From NCBI GenBank assembly GCA_003993805.1, contig RSEF01000003.1, positions 88,871,199-88,935,198 of the forward strand: a DNA stretch of 64,000 bases, read 5' to 3'. Both the position numbers and the translations under genes were made by a program. The notes beneath the pieces are model-generated. The model was given only the letters and a program-made list of their open reading frames with translations. It made no database searches and was not told the origin of the DNA. Positions within the stretch are counted from its first letter, which is position 1; each line of letters opens with the position of its first letter. Source of the stretch: Himantopus leucocephalus. Lineage: Eukaryota; Chordata; Aves; Charadriiformes; Recurvirostridae. Shown here in pieces: positions 11,701 through 22,300 of the stretch.

Positions 11701-14700
11701 CCACTTCTCTCTTCAGTAAACAGTTTGGATGAACAATTTATTGTAAAATTACTACAAGACAACAAGAAGCACAGTTTACAATTTAATTGTAAATATAAAT
11801 TTGCATTTAATATCCAGGAACTGTGGGGAAGCAAATACTAAGCCCTCCAATTACTGAAAAAGTTTTACTTATTAAATTTATTTGCATAGGAAAACAGTGT
11901 TTTCTTTCAGTGTTGACACATTTCAAAAGATGCTTTGTGTCAGAATATTTCCTACAGAGGCTCAAATCTTCAAGTTTATCATGTAGCATGCATGCATAAG
12001 TTTATATAAATGACATTAATCATAAGAAGCATTTTCCTTTTAAAATATCATATGGAAATTAGATCCATAATTACCATTGCACAGCAGCCCACAAGAAACA
12101 AATTTTGAAATTTCAATTTTATGACTGATTGACAGTGCTCAAATACAAGCACAGTGGTCCTATTTTTGGATAATCCTGGGCAACGACCAGGGCCAGTTAA
12201 TCCCTAAAAAACGTATTTCCCCTTTTCCAGTCATAGGTTTGAAGTACTTTGGCAGCGTGGCTGACTGTGGTTTGTTAAAGAGTGCTCAGGTCAGTCCAGC
12301 ACCAGCAACTCATTTAATTTACAAAATGGAGAAAATCTTACTGTTTATGATAGAATCCAATTACAATTGACAAGAAAGATTTTTTTCTAGAGCTCTTACA
12401 GGTCTTATAGAAATAACCACACAGAATAGCTTTTTTTCTACAACTCATATTTTGCAGAAATAACTATACTGTAATAAAACTTCAGAGTAAACATAGAAGT
12501 GCATTTGTTTTTCCTTGTCCCCGCTCCTTAAACCTTTTTTAAAAAAAAGCTCTTTCCTGCTGAACGGATTAAAGTCTTCTAGTTTGGTTTTGCCCTCCGC
12601 AAGGTTCCTGTATATTTAAGGACAGTGCCATCCTGTGGCTCCAGGCACTATTGCAAGATCAACACAATCTGAGTGAAAGATCATTTTGTGCCATCTATTA
12701 TAAAATTTCCCTCACAGCTAATTTTTATCCCACCAGATCTGACAGTAGCTGTATGTGTTATTGAAGATAAACGGACGAAATAGTTACTGAAGTCATAACA
12801 AGGTAGCCTCCTGCGATACATCTTCTGTTAGATACTTTGTTCCTGTTTGAGAGCCTGTTTGGACAAAGATACGGAAAAGACAGGTAGCTGACGACAGAAT
12901 TCTAAATTTGAATCAAGACTTCAACTGCATCAAAAGAAAAAGGCTTTTTTTCCTGCTGCTTATGTCTACTGTTCATATTTTGGCTATCCATTTGACAGCA
13001 ACAGCCACAGGAAAAACAGTTTTCACTGTGACTTAGGGAAAGCTATACTTCTGAAGTGTCAGGTATTCTGGAATTCTGCAATAACTTTCTCCATTTTCTA
13101 AATCTGTGGGCCAAGAATCACAGTAGGAAAATTAAATGAATATAACATTATTATTATCTGATGGCTCAATTACCCCAGAAGCCATTAAACAATTCTTAAC
13201 AGAATCGCACTTGCTCTCTGCTTATATAGCTGATTTTCTGTGGTAAGCTACACTGATATTTTTAGTTATAAATAAAAAAATCTGGAGACACCTGGAAACT
13301 TCTCTTAAAATTTACTTGTACATTTGGACTGATATATCCAATATAACTTTACATTATGAAAAATAAAGATATTTAAACAACGGAAACAGTTAGCTTCTTC
13401 CACCCAAACACAGCATTTTTGTTCTTAGTACTACAGAAATAGTTCATCAGAGTCTTGATGTATGCTTGTATCTCCTGATGATCCGTCCATCATAGTGTGC
13501 CCAGACAGTTAAGGATGATAAGCACCTACAGTCAGCGCGTACCCCAGCTAGGCATCTGGTACCTGCAACCTCTCATCCGCTCGCTCTCTCTGTTCTATTT
13601 CGCATTAGACAGGCAGAACGACAACCTAAAAATCTACGGTGGAGAAGTTCCTACTGCTTAATGTCCGTTCAAGCAATAACAGAAGTACATGTAACAGTTA
13701 TTTTAAGAAAGGTAAAAAGCAAATTTGTACTCAGCAAGTGTGAGGATGCTTTGGGGATATGTCTTAAAATACATGGTAGTCTAAAAAAGGTGATGCCTTA
13801 TACAGGTTTCTACCTTTCTCATTCAAGGATATATTGAAATTGGAAGATTTTGTAACCGAGTGAGCAAAACTTCAAAACCTTTCTTTTTAACTGACTATGG
13901 ATATGCATCCGTAACTGTGACTCCTAAATAATAGTTTCAAAATATGGAGAATATTGCACATATATCTAAGGATATATCCCAGTACAGACAAACTCTAAGC
14001 CAGAGCCCACTGGATATACTTTGTGAGTTTGTTTGTTTTGTTAAATAACACCCTGACCGGTACAACAAATATTATCACTGTTATTTTTAAACAAGATGGA
14101 AATGCCAATTGTTAGATAGGGTGATTAAAGAAAACAAGTGTCATCTCTACAACACTCCCCAAATAAATCATAGGTGTTAAATATAAAATCAGTTTGCTTC
14201 AGGAGAAAAAGAAAAAAACCTTACTTTTGAGCAGCTGGGCTGAGTAAGACAGATTGGTTTCCCCATTGATTTTACTTTCCCTGCAGCCTTCAAAGCAGAT
14301 TCTGTGCTCTGAAGTGCTGCATATACTTACAGCACTCTATAAATAAATGCTACTATATGCATCTATTTCTGATTAAAATCCTGTGTAAATATATATGGAA
14401 ATTAGGTGCTGCTCCCAGGCATCCTGACAAGCTGCTAATGCAAGCTCCTGCTGCTGCAAAGGTTATATACTTCTGATCTCAGACTTCCTACGATAGCAAC
14501 AACAAGGGTTAAGGAAATTGGTCTACGGATTAATTAAAAATAAATATATAGAATAGCCAGCCGATTTCTAAAGCGGCTTGCAACAACTAGAACCATATGG
14601 AGATTGTGAAGAGATATTAATTTTACAGTGGTCTAGAATGGTATTAGCTACAAGTAATGTTAGCAAATGCAGTTAAGAACAAATTGCCAGCAGTGAGAGT

Positions 14701-17648
14701 TGTTAGTAGAAAAGCTTCAAGGCAAATAAAAGCTCCAGCAGTAGAGTGATTTAAAATTGGATGGAACAAAGCACTAAAAATTATACCGCAGGGAACTACT
14801 CTGAAAAAAAAACCAAACAACTTCATGTTGTTTTTCTCAGAGTTCCCTAGAGCTAACACTTTGCTAACACTGAGAAACCCACAACTTAAGCAGTATTTCA
14901 CAGTGCCTCAAGTAAATAGAAATAGAAAGAACTAACATTTCCATTCTCCAATGTACAGCATCTCTGAAACAGCAAAAAATTACCATGAAATTATTATAAC
15001 TATGATAGACACTGAATGCTCTCACATTGTAAAAACAGTCCACTCTCCACCTAGGTTGTTACACCACCACTGCTTACCTGCTCCCATTACATTTCTGAAT
15101 CTGACTGCATATACCCAAATATAATCATTTGTTTGCCCAGGTCACACTTAATTTTACATTTATTTTTTATAGCCTGGAGTCATGCGAGCAACCTCTCTAA
15201 AGCACACTCACTTATTTAACATCCTGCCTACTCCTTTTGCGTGCCATCTGCCATGTGTCGAACGCTCCATGCTATCCTCATTCAATCAGGCTCATGTCAA
15301 AACTGAAGTCAGTTACTCAGATTCACTGTAGGGTAAATATCTGCAACTATCTTTTCTAATCTATCCACACTTTGAAGAGCTATTTAATTGCAGCCAGGGT
15401 GAAAATACCCCATAGTCTGACCACCCATTGTGGTGGGTACAAAGCTTATTGTTTTCTCTACTAATAAAAATGAATGCATGATGAGTTGCCTTGTCTTCTC
15501 CCATTCCTCTTAAAATCCACCAGACTTTAAACTCCTGTTAATTCACTTAAGAGACACAGAAGGCATTCNGGGGACCCCAAAACCCCCCCCCCCCCCCCAA
15601 ATGCACCGGTTCTGACTGAACAAGTCATTCTGACGGCAATGGAATTGTGCTCCCCATGGCAGACATGAACCCAGCCATGCGTTCCGGGAAAACGTAGGGA
15701 ACAGGATCACATATCTAGCCCACAGCAGCCTCCATATCTCCTTGCCATCTAGTCCCATAGCTGCAATATGAGCTTTTTCTAAATTGGCAATTAAGGTATC
15801 TTTTTTTATTGCCTTCTTTATTCCTGAAAAATGCTTTATTTAGCTAATACAGAAACAGATACAGCAACACTATCAGTTTTAAAATAAAATAGTAAAACCT
15901 GTTTTGTTGGGGGAAAAAAAAGTTGGAGTGGGCACTTATCTTCAAATGCATGCAGCATTTGAGATGTGGGCATGCAATTTCACTGTAAGGACATCACTGT
16001 TTAGGCCAAGTAACTTACTCTCTTACTTTGCATTTGCTAATACTGAATTGCACTGTAACATCATGCAGTATCATGAAACCCTTCTGCAATTTTTTCTTTT
16101 TTGCTACATTAAATAATTTGGTGTTGTCAGCAAACTCTGTCATCTCCCTTTTCCCCAGCTTGTTTGTGAATACACTAAAAAGGAACAAACTTCCCGGGGA
16201 ACTTCAATAGTAAGTAACTTTCAAAAGCAACCACTTATCATAGAATCACAGAATAGTTTAGGTTGGAAGGGACCTTAAAGATCATCTAGCTCCAAACCAC
16301 CTGCCATGGGCAGGGACACCTTCCACGAGACCAGGCTGCTCAAAGTCCCATCCAGCCTGGCCTTCATTGCTTCCAGGGATGGGGCATCCACAGCTTCTCT
16401 GGGCAATTTGTTCCAGTGTCTCATCAAAGATCAGCTTTGTTCTATTTTCAAGAGTCCTAGGTGTGGAACACTGTCCAAAACTGTTTTATAAAATCCAGGA
16501 ACATCAGCAGCACAATTGCTAGGACAAATATCACTCTTATGGAGCATTTACAGCGCCGATAAAGCTTTAAAGGCAAGACTACGCTTTGTCCTAAAATCAC
16601 TTTCTGAGGCCAAAAAACTTACTGTCGTACAGGAACTTTTTGAGTCCACAAGTGACTTCTGTCACTTCAGCTATGTTGATCATGTCTCACATTTTTTTCA
16701 TACTTCTCTACTTAAGCAGAACAAGAGAGGAAAAAGCTTTGCAGGCATTTGTTGCTAAGCTATGGTAATGACATAGTTATACTGACACACACACGTAGAA
16801 GTTAAGTTATGCTGCTGTGTACCCCTTTATCAGTTTCATCCGTATGCACGTGAGGATGCTGTATTCCATGAACAGATAAAACAGTCGAAGCAGGATGGTT
16901 TTCACATGCAAAACAAGCAACGCGTTGGAGAGCCCGAGGAGCAAAATTCCACCCACTTTTTCTGCTGAGGCTGGCAAAGCTGCAACCTCCCGAAGACAGG
17001 CAGACTTTCACAGCAGAGCCTCAGCGGCCAATGCATTCCCGAGGCCGAGAGCTCCAAACCCCCGTTACTGCCCCGCTTCCCGCCGGACAGGTCGATGCGC
17101 GCAGCGCCCCACGCACCGGGCCCGGGGGGTCCCTCAGCGCCCGCCTTTCCCCTCGGGGCTGTCCCAACCCGGCCGCCCCTGCTCCCCTCGCCGGCAGGGC
17201 AGAGGAGGCCCCGGGGGCCGGAAGGTGCCCGTTGGACCCCCCAGCGGCCCGCAGCGGAGGGGAACTGCCCCTCCCGCTCCTCCCCTCGCCTTCCCCCGGG
17301 GGAACCTCCCGCCCCTCGAAGCCCGGCGCCACGGAGGACCCCCAGGGCTGCAGGCGGCGGAGGCATAGCGGCGGCTCTCACCGGGACGCCGCGCTGCCGA
17401 GCGCTCTGGGCGATGTACTCCAGCCGGCGGGCAACGCTGCTCCGCGCCTCCCCGGCCGCCCCCTTCCGGCTGCCCAACCGCAGCGACACCCGCGCCCGGT
17501 CCGGTGCGGCGCTCAGCTCCGCGCTGCCGCTGACGTGCACCTCCCGGCCGGACGGCGCCGGGGGGTCGTCGCGTCCCGCCGGGGCCGGGGTCGCGGCCGG
17601 GAGGAGCTCGGCGAAGAGGCGGGCGGGGGGCGGCGCGGGCAGCGCCAT
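5450..17648 (-). CDS. IRAK1BP1: IRAK1-binding protein 1 (SIMPL), four exons
   Basis: The spliced - strand CDS is 17648-17382, 11031-10966, 6835-6705, 5720-5450: 89 + 22 + 133 residues = 244, against about 260 for human as I recall it. Landmarks that match the family are LFAELLP near the N-terminus, REVHVSGSAELSAAPDRARV (about 35-54), LEYIAQS, VTEDFSRVEN, FGKMQNVCN, PPHFYHTP, AVGNTRRKAQEVC, GKPLLI and EEETKEW, and a basic C-terminus ending in ENRRNKLL. The protein belongs to the SIMPL/DUF541 family, which includes bacterial BP26-like proteins. In mammals it binds IRAK1 and supports TNF/IL-1 signalling to NF-kappaB (RelA). The start codon was chosen for alignment with family N-termini and its GCCGCCATGG context, because the frame stays open upstream to 18113. 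The N-terminal 35 residues are rich in Ala and Pro and less conserved. Confidence 0.95.
5721..6704 (-). other. IRAK1BP1: IRAK1BP1 intron 3
   Basis: 984 bp, phase 2. No recognisable repeat or conserved ORF. Confidence 0.8.
6705..6835 (-). CDS. IRAK1BP1: IRAK1BP1 exon 3
   Basis: 131 nt, acceptor CTCCCAG|GTCTGT and donor CTTCG|GTAAGT. It encodes 43 codons plus two bases, with FSDFGKMQNVCNLLIEKL and NPPHFYHTPEAL, a close match to the human FGKMQ...PPQFYHTP region. The split Arg codon is completed by exon 4. Confidence 0.93.
6836..10965 (-). other. IRAK1BP1: IRAK1BP1 intron 2
   Basis: 4,130 bp, phase 0, AT-rich. ORFs at 7314-7701, 8348-8605 and 9407-9643 have no recognisable content. No CR1 tail is visible. 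Confidence 0.8.
10966..11031 (-). CDS. IRAK1BP1: IRAK1BP1 exon 2
   Basis: A 66-nt micro-exon, phase 0 on both sides, with acceptor TTGTTTTAG and donor GAG|GTATGT. It encodes 22 residues including VTEDFSRVEN and YQMEAE, which align with the human segment VTKDFSRVEN...MEAEV. It is too short for ORF scans; I found it by looking for the peptide missing between exons 1 and 3. Confidence 0.92.
15569..15598. repeat. Unresolved base next to a 16-C homopolymer
   Basis: A single N at 15569 is followed by GGGGACCCC, AAAA and then a run of 16 C (15583-15598). Unlike the N junctions in the 49-57 kb region, the flanks are not duplicated, so this is probably a base-call or coverage problem at a G/C homopolymer. 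Confidence 0.8.
16108..16205 (-). mobile_element. Ancient CR1/L3-like LINE fragment
   Basis: The wording AATTTGGTGTTGTCAGCAAA, then CTTGTTTGTGAATACACTAA and a final CCCGGGGAACTTC, follows the complement of the CR1/L3 reverse-transcriptase region just before the SGVPQG-coding segment. It is heavily diverged. Family assignment is from remembered consensus wording, not an alignment. Confidence 0.5.
16238..16427 (-). mobile_element. CR1 LINE, 5'-truncated 3' end
   Basis: It starts with the CR1 tail ATAGAATCACAGAATAG, then GGTTGGAAGGGACCTTAAAG, TGCCATGGGCAGGGACACC and TTCCAGGGATGGGGCATCCA, breaking off after TTCCAGTGTCTCATCA. The tail lies at the left, so the element is on the - strand. About 190 bp remain. 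It sits beside the old CR1/L3 fragment in IRAK1BP1 intron 1. Confidence 0.93.
17382..17648 (-). CDS. IRAK1BP1: IRAK1BP1 exon 1 (coding part)
   Basis: ATG at 17648-17646 in a near-ideal Kozak context. There are 89 codons ending in RQRGVP, then donor CCG|GTGAGA (phase 0). The exon lies inside a CpG island, so every frame on both strands is open here. Only this frame resembles a known protein. Confidence 0.93.
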
Positions 17649-17669
17649 GGCGGCGGGCCCCTCACGGCA

Positions 17670-17679
17670 CCATGGCAAC
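17670..17679. promoter_or_regulatory. RFX/X-box-like half site
   Basis: CCATGGCAAC reads GTTGCCATGG on the other strand, the half-site of the RFX X-box. It is about 25 bp upstream of the IRAK1BP1 ATG. Motif only; no evidence of use. Confidence 0.35.
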
Positions 17680-17715
17680 CCACGCCAGCGCGCCCGCTGC
17701 ACCCTGGGAGGCGCC

Positions 17716-17723
17716 CACGTGAC
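17716..17723. promoter_or_regulatory. CACGTGAC E-box
   Basis: CACGTGAC, a USF/TFE3-type E-box core with a favoured flank, lies about 70 bp upstream of the ATG inside the CpG island. Confidence 0.4.
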
Positions 17724-17810
17724 ACCCTCCCTTCCGCTCCCTAGCGCCATCCCCCGGCCGCGCGGGCGCCAGGCCGAGGCTCCTCCCCCCCGCCATGAGC
17801 GGTACCGAGG

Positions 17811-17817
17811 CGGAAGT
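17811..17817 (+). promoter_or_regulatory. ETS/GABP-type site CGGAAGT
   Basis: GCGGAAGTT is a classic ETS/GABPA core common in CpG-island promoters. A second ETS-like core on the opposite strand (CTTCCGC) lies at about 17729-17735. Confidence 0.4.
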
Positions 17818-17960
17818 TCCTCTGCCTCCCGCCGAAGGGGACCCGCCATGACGGTTACCGCGGCAGGGCGCTCCCGGCGGTTTGGAAAAGGGGTTGAGGC
17901 GGGCGGCTGGGCCGCAGCCCTTAGCAAGGCGGCGGCGGTGTGGATGCACATCGCCTGAGG

Positions 17961-18265
17961 AAAAGCTGTCCCCTTTCTGCATTTTTGACCTATTATGTTT
18001 TTTTCCCGCGTATCGAGGTCTGGAGCAACCTGAGGGTGTGAAGAGGAGCGCTGGAGAAGGGGTCGTAGTCGCTGTCTGTGGAGGTTGGGTGGGGTTTTGT
18101 TGTGCGACAGCAAGTCCTCTGCAGGTGGCAGAGGTGATTAAAACCCATTCTAGTGTCAATGCTGCTGGTTCTCCGCGGAGGGGCCTTGCAGCGCACATGT
18201 GTGCTTTGCTAATGTCTACTCCCTGAGTCTTCCTAATGCTGCCCTCTCCCTAGGGACTTCTCAGA
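17961..18265. other. Flank of the CpG island, no gene seen
   Basis: Composition falls back toward genome average. The ORF reading through from the island (17882-18226 +) has no recognisable content. Confidence 0.5.
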
Positions 18266-19357
18266 GGCTCACAGAATGCTTGAGGTGGCAGGAGAGCTCT
18301 TGAGAGGGGGGTCCAGCCCCTGGCCCAAGCAGGGTCAGCCAGAGCAGGTTGCGCAGGACTATGTCTGATTGGGTTTTGAATATTTCAAAGGATGGAGACT
18401 CCAGAACCTCTCTGGGCAACCCAGGCCAGTGTTTGACTACGCTCACAGTAAAAATAAAAGTGGTTTGTTATGTTCACATGGAGTTTCACATGTTTTAATC
18501 TGTTTTAATCCATTGTGTCCTGTCCGGTCACTGGGCACCACTGAGAAGAGCCTGTCTCCCTTGTCTTCCTTCCCTCAGGCATTTATATAGAATCATAGAA
18601 TGGTTAGAGTTGGAAGGAACCTTAAAGATCACCTCGTTCCAACCCCCCTGCCATGGCCAGGGACACCTTCCTTTAGACCAGGTTGCTCAAAGCCCCATCC
18701 AGCCTGGCCTTCAACGCTTCCAGGGATGGGGCATCCACAGCTTCTTTGGGCAATCTGTTCCAGTGCCTCACCACCCTCATAGTGAAAAATTTCTTCCTGA
18801 TATCTATTCTAAATCTCCCCTCTTCCAGTTTGAAGCCATTATCCCTCATCCTATCACTACATGCCTTTGCAAAAAGTCGCTCTCCAGCTTTCATTGGTAT
18901 AGCTCTCCAGCTATACATTGGTAAGATCCCCCTGAGCCGTCTCCAGCTCTCTCATCCCTTCCTCACAGGAGGGATGCTCCAGTTCCTTCATCTTTGTGGC
19001 CTTTTGTTGGACTCTCTCCAGTACGTCCCATGTCTCCCTTGTACTGGAGAGCCCCGAACATGACACAGCACTCCAGGTGTGTCTCACCAGCGCTGAGCAA
19101 AGGAGAAGGACCACCTTTGACCTGCTGGCAATGCTTCTCCTAATCCAGCCCAGCACGCTGTTGGTCTGGTTTGCCACGTGGGTGCACAGTCAGCTTGTTG
19201 TCCACCAGGACCCCCAAGTCCTTTTCTGCTTTCCAGCCAGTCAGGCCCCAGCGTGTACTGATGCACAGGCTTGCTCCTCCCCAGCTGCAGGACTGGGCAT
19301 TTCCCCTTGCTGAACTTCGTGAGATGCCTCTCAGCTCAGTTCTCTAGCCTGTCCGAG
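18266..19357 (-). mobile_element. Older CR1 LINE, interrupted by a younger CR1
   Basis: The left part, 18266 to about 18588, runs from a degenerate tail (CACAGAATGCTTGAGGTGGC) through TCCAGCCCCTGGCCCAAGCA to GCACCACTGAGAAGAGCCTG and GGCATTTATA. The text resumes at about 18906 with TATACATTGGTAAGATCCCC and continues to TTGTCCACCAGGACCCCCAA and about 19357. The two halves join in the normal CR1 order, so this was one - strand element split by insertion. The ORF at 18911-19177 (-) is a decayed remnant of its reverse-transcriptase reading frame. Confidence 0.85.
18587..18908 (-). mobile_element. Younger CR1 3' end nested in older CR1
   Basis: It starts with ATAGAATCATAGAATGG and follows the CR1 3' consensus through TGCCATGGCCAGGGACACC, GGGATGGGGCATCCACAGC, CAGTGCCTCACCACCCTCAT and TCGCTCTCCAGCTTT. 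The - frame 18673-18918 reads RHWNRLPKEAVDAPSLEALK, the C-terminal CR1 ORF2 signature. Both boundaries carry TATA, a possible short target duplication. Near the right edge a small direct repeat (GCTCTCCAGCT...CATTGGTA) blurs the exact end. Confidence 0.88.
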
Positions 19358-22300
19358 TGACAATGAATTAACTAGCTCTGTATGTCTAGTCTTGTTTGTA
19401 TGAGGATTTTTGGGAAGGACTTTGGATATGCCATTACTGTTTACATTTGTGGTACATTGTGTTTTGATCACCTGAAATCTGGAATCTGGCACAGAGGCTG
19501 GAAGCTGATGATACTGTATGTTTAGACAAGGTCTTGCAGCCTTCAGAATTCACGTTGCAAATGTGCGAAAGTCTGCATGACATGATACAAATAAATATTG
19601 CTATATGCTCCTTCTAGATAAAAACATGACATGTAAAGACACCAAGACCTGATTTTACAAGTCAAATGCAGATTCCTTGGAGGTGGCAGGAAAGAGAAAT
19701 ATTAAGGGGATTGAAGCCCTGTCTTTTTTCCTCTCATTAATCTGCTTGGTGCAGTGTGTGCTTTGTGTCCCATCATTAGTGAGATTCTGTACAAACTTCC
19801 TTTCCCATCATTAATATCACATCTGCCTTAAGAGGTATCAATGACTTTTGCATGCCTCATGACTTTTTGAGTCTTCTGCCTTTGAATCTGGTTTTCTCTC
19901 CAGATTTGCTGAACACTTAAAGCTTCAAATGGAATGGATTGAACCTGTTAAGGTATTCATTACCTCTGGAGATGACACTCCGTGTTTCTCAGCATGAATA
20001 ACCAAAAGTAGAGACACCTAAAATTTTGAGTGTAACAGACTTTGATCAAAGTTATATGACAAGACTAGGAAGAAACTTGTAACAGAATCCAGAAATATTG
20101 GTGCCTAGTCACTTAACATAAATCCATTTGAGAGCTTACATGAATAAATTCTGGGCACTGCTGACTTTAAAAAATAAAATATAAAAGGAAAACGAGTACA
20201 GAGGAAATTATGAATGTATATTCCTCAGAAATAAATTCTTTCATTAAACAGGGAGTTAAAAATGCTTTTGAAAGTCGTCTGTCACAGCAGTACTTTTTTT
20301 TTGTTTAGCTGTTTGTAGAGGATTTACTTAAATACATAACAGTATCAATAGACACACTCTAAGTAGTGAATGCTGCTTATCAAGAAATCATCAATAAAGC
20401 TTTTAAAGAAGTGTTGGATAATGTAATGAAGCCAAATTGTGTACTCTCCAGGTTGGTTTTGTTTGTTCAAGACTATTCTGATTTAGCTGTTGATTATAAG
20501 TTATTTGCCTTTTTATGAAGATGGCCTGTACCAGACAAAATCTGTTGGAGTAGTCACATGCGTATATGCAGATGTGCAATGAAATGTCATACATGTTATG
20601 CGCTTCATAATTCAATAGCGTATGATCTTTAACTTTCTGGGAACACAGTGTGTTTTGTAGAAATACTACTATATACAAAAAGATATAATAATTAAGAGCT
20701 TAATTGGATGAATCCTGGAAGACTTTTTCTAAAACCACTTATAAAAAGGCCTTAGATGCAAATTAATCTACGGAAAAATACTTTTCAGTGAAACAAGGTG
20801 CAGCGGTATTGAAAAGTCAGAATGCACTATAAGGACACAATACACTAAGGATAATTTAATAACTATAGCCACATTTTTACTTTCCACTCTTTAAGGGTAC
20901 TTGAAGCTCCAGTTTAAGTATATTGAGAGTCTGTCACTCAGAATTTGAATATAAAGCCAAATCTATGGATAATAAGCTTTTTCTGACTTACAGTTTGAGT
21001 AGGAGGCATTTTTGAAAATGACGGATTAACCTGTTGTTTCAGAGCTGGAAATTTAATTGTGCTACCCTATAGTTGAATTAAAAAATTGAAAACTTATCCT
21101 ACAGACTATGAAGAGATGGAGAAGGTGCTAAATTGTGTGTGGGATTTGGTTTTTTCCTTAGGGAACAGATGGTTTTATGTTTGGATCTATTTCTGTATGG
21201 TAGCAGTGAAGTGCTACATTGCTTCTGACTTTTAGCAATGGAGCTGGATTTATTTAGTGAAGTAAGATTTTTGAGGTTTGGAATGTGTGTGACAAGGACA
21301 TCTCTGTTAAAGCTGTTGCCAAATGCTTTTTTGTAAAAGAACAATTTGCCATTGCCATGTTGACTGATGTCTTTCTGTCACGTGCCTCAGATGCTGACTT
21401 ACTGCACTGCAAAACATTTAATGAATGGAGACCCTATGTCATATCTATGTATTACTTGGTTATTGCTTGCAATGTTTTTATGCAAAGTTGATCAGTCACC
21501 CACTTCTTATATGGCGTTGACAATCACTCTGTAGGGTAAATAAATATCCATTGTAAGCTAGATTTGTTACCTTTTCAAGACCATAGGAGACCATAATCGA
21601 GAAGGTTATATCCGAGAAAACAGAAAATTATTCTTCAAAATTTAAATTAATCTGTCAGGGTTCTAAATTACTGAATTCTTAACTTAATAACGATCACCAA
21701 AGAGTTTCAAATTTTTACTTGAGCATTTTTTATCTTTTAAGAAGAAACATGCATGGAAGAGACAGAGAACAAAATTAGCAGCCCTGCCCCTGCTGGTGTC
21801 TTATTTCCAATATCAAAATTTACTGGATAAGCTGGAGCCAATGTAGGACTTAGATGATTTCAGTGAAATCTCATATTTTAAGGAAATGCATGCCCTCAGG
21901 AAGCTTTTTTTCCCCCTTGTGGACTAATGAGGATAGCTGAGACTGGCTGAGGCTTGAGGGGAACATACTAGGGCTCACAGGAGGTGAGGCTGGTGAGAAT
22001 TTTAAAGCAAAACAAAGGTTTTCCTTTTAACAACATGCAGAAGTCCATAGAGAAAGAGAAATGCCTCCAGTCTTCTCACTCTGACCTTGCCTACAGAGTT
22101 TCCAAGGGCTGCTAACAATTTCTGTAGCTCAGGAGGTTGGGCACTGACTCTCTGCTCTAGATGTCGCTTGCTGGAAGACACACTCCTATGAGTAGAATTT
22201 GCAGCCCAAGTACGGGAAGTGGCAGTATTGCTGAAAAACATGAATGGGTTCGTCACATTTTTACTTGCCTTTAAACAGCTCAGCATCTCACAGGTTCAGA

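Larger units (their letters stand above)
11032..17381 (-). other. IRAK1BP1: IRAK1BP1 intron 1
   Basis: 6,350 bp, phase 0. It holds a single unresolved base and poly-C run (15569-15598), an old CR1/L3-like fragment (about 16108-16205) and a younger CR1 tail (16238-16427). The remainder looks unique and AT-rich, turning GC-rich toward the promoter after about 17.0 kb. Confidence 0.8.
17000..17960. promoter_or_regulatory. IRAK1BP1: CpG island promoter of IRAK1BP1
   Basis: About 950 bp of very GC-rich, CpG-dense sequence in an otherwise AT-rich window, covering exon 1 and the upstream region. No TATA box stands out near the start. The long ORFs in every frame on both strands here reflect the lack of stop codons in GC-rich DNA; only exon 1 is supported as coding. 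The island extends about 300 bp upstream of the ATG, enough for a divergent + strand transcript, but I saw no supported gene in that direction. Confidence 0.88.

Noticed and set aside
15569..15598. Another unmerged contig overlap
   Set aside because: The flanks of this N are not duplicated; a homopolymer sequencing problem fits better.
17031..17958. Long + strand ORFs (237 and 287 codons)
   Set aside because: Proline/arginine/alanine-rich antisense shadows of the CpG island and exon 1, with no recognisable domain or splice partner.
16902..18113. 403-codon - strand ORF as a single-exon gene
   Set aside because: It arises from the GC-rich CpG island. Only 17648-17382 within it is IRAK1BP1 exon 1, followed by a clear splice donor that the ORF ignores.
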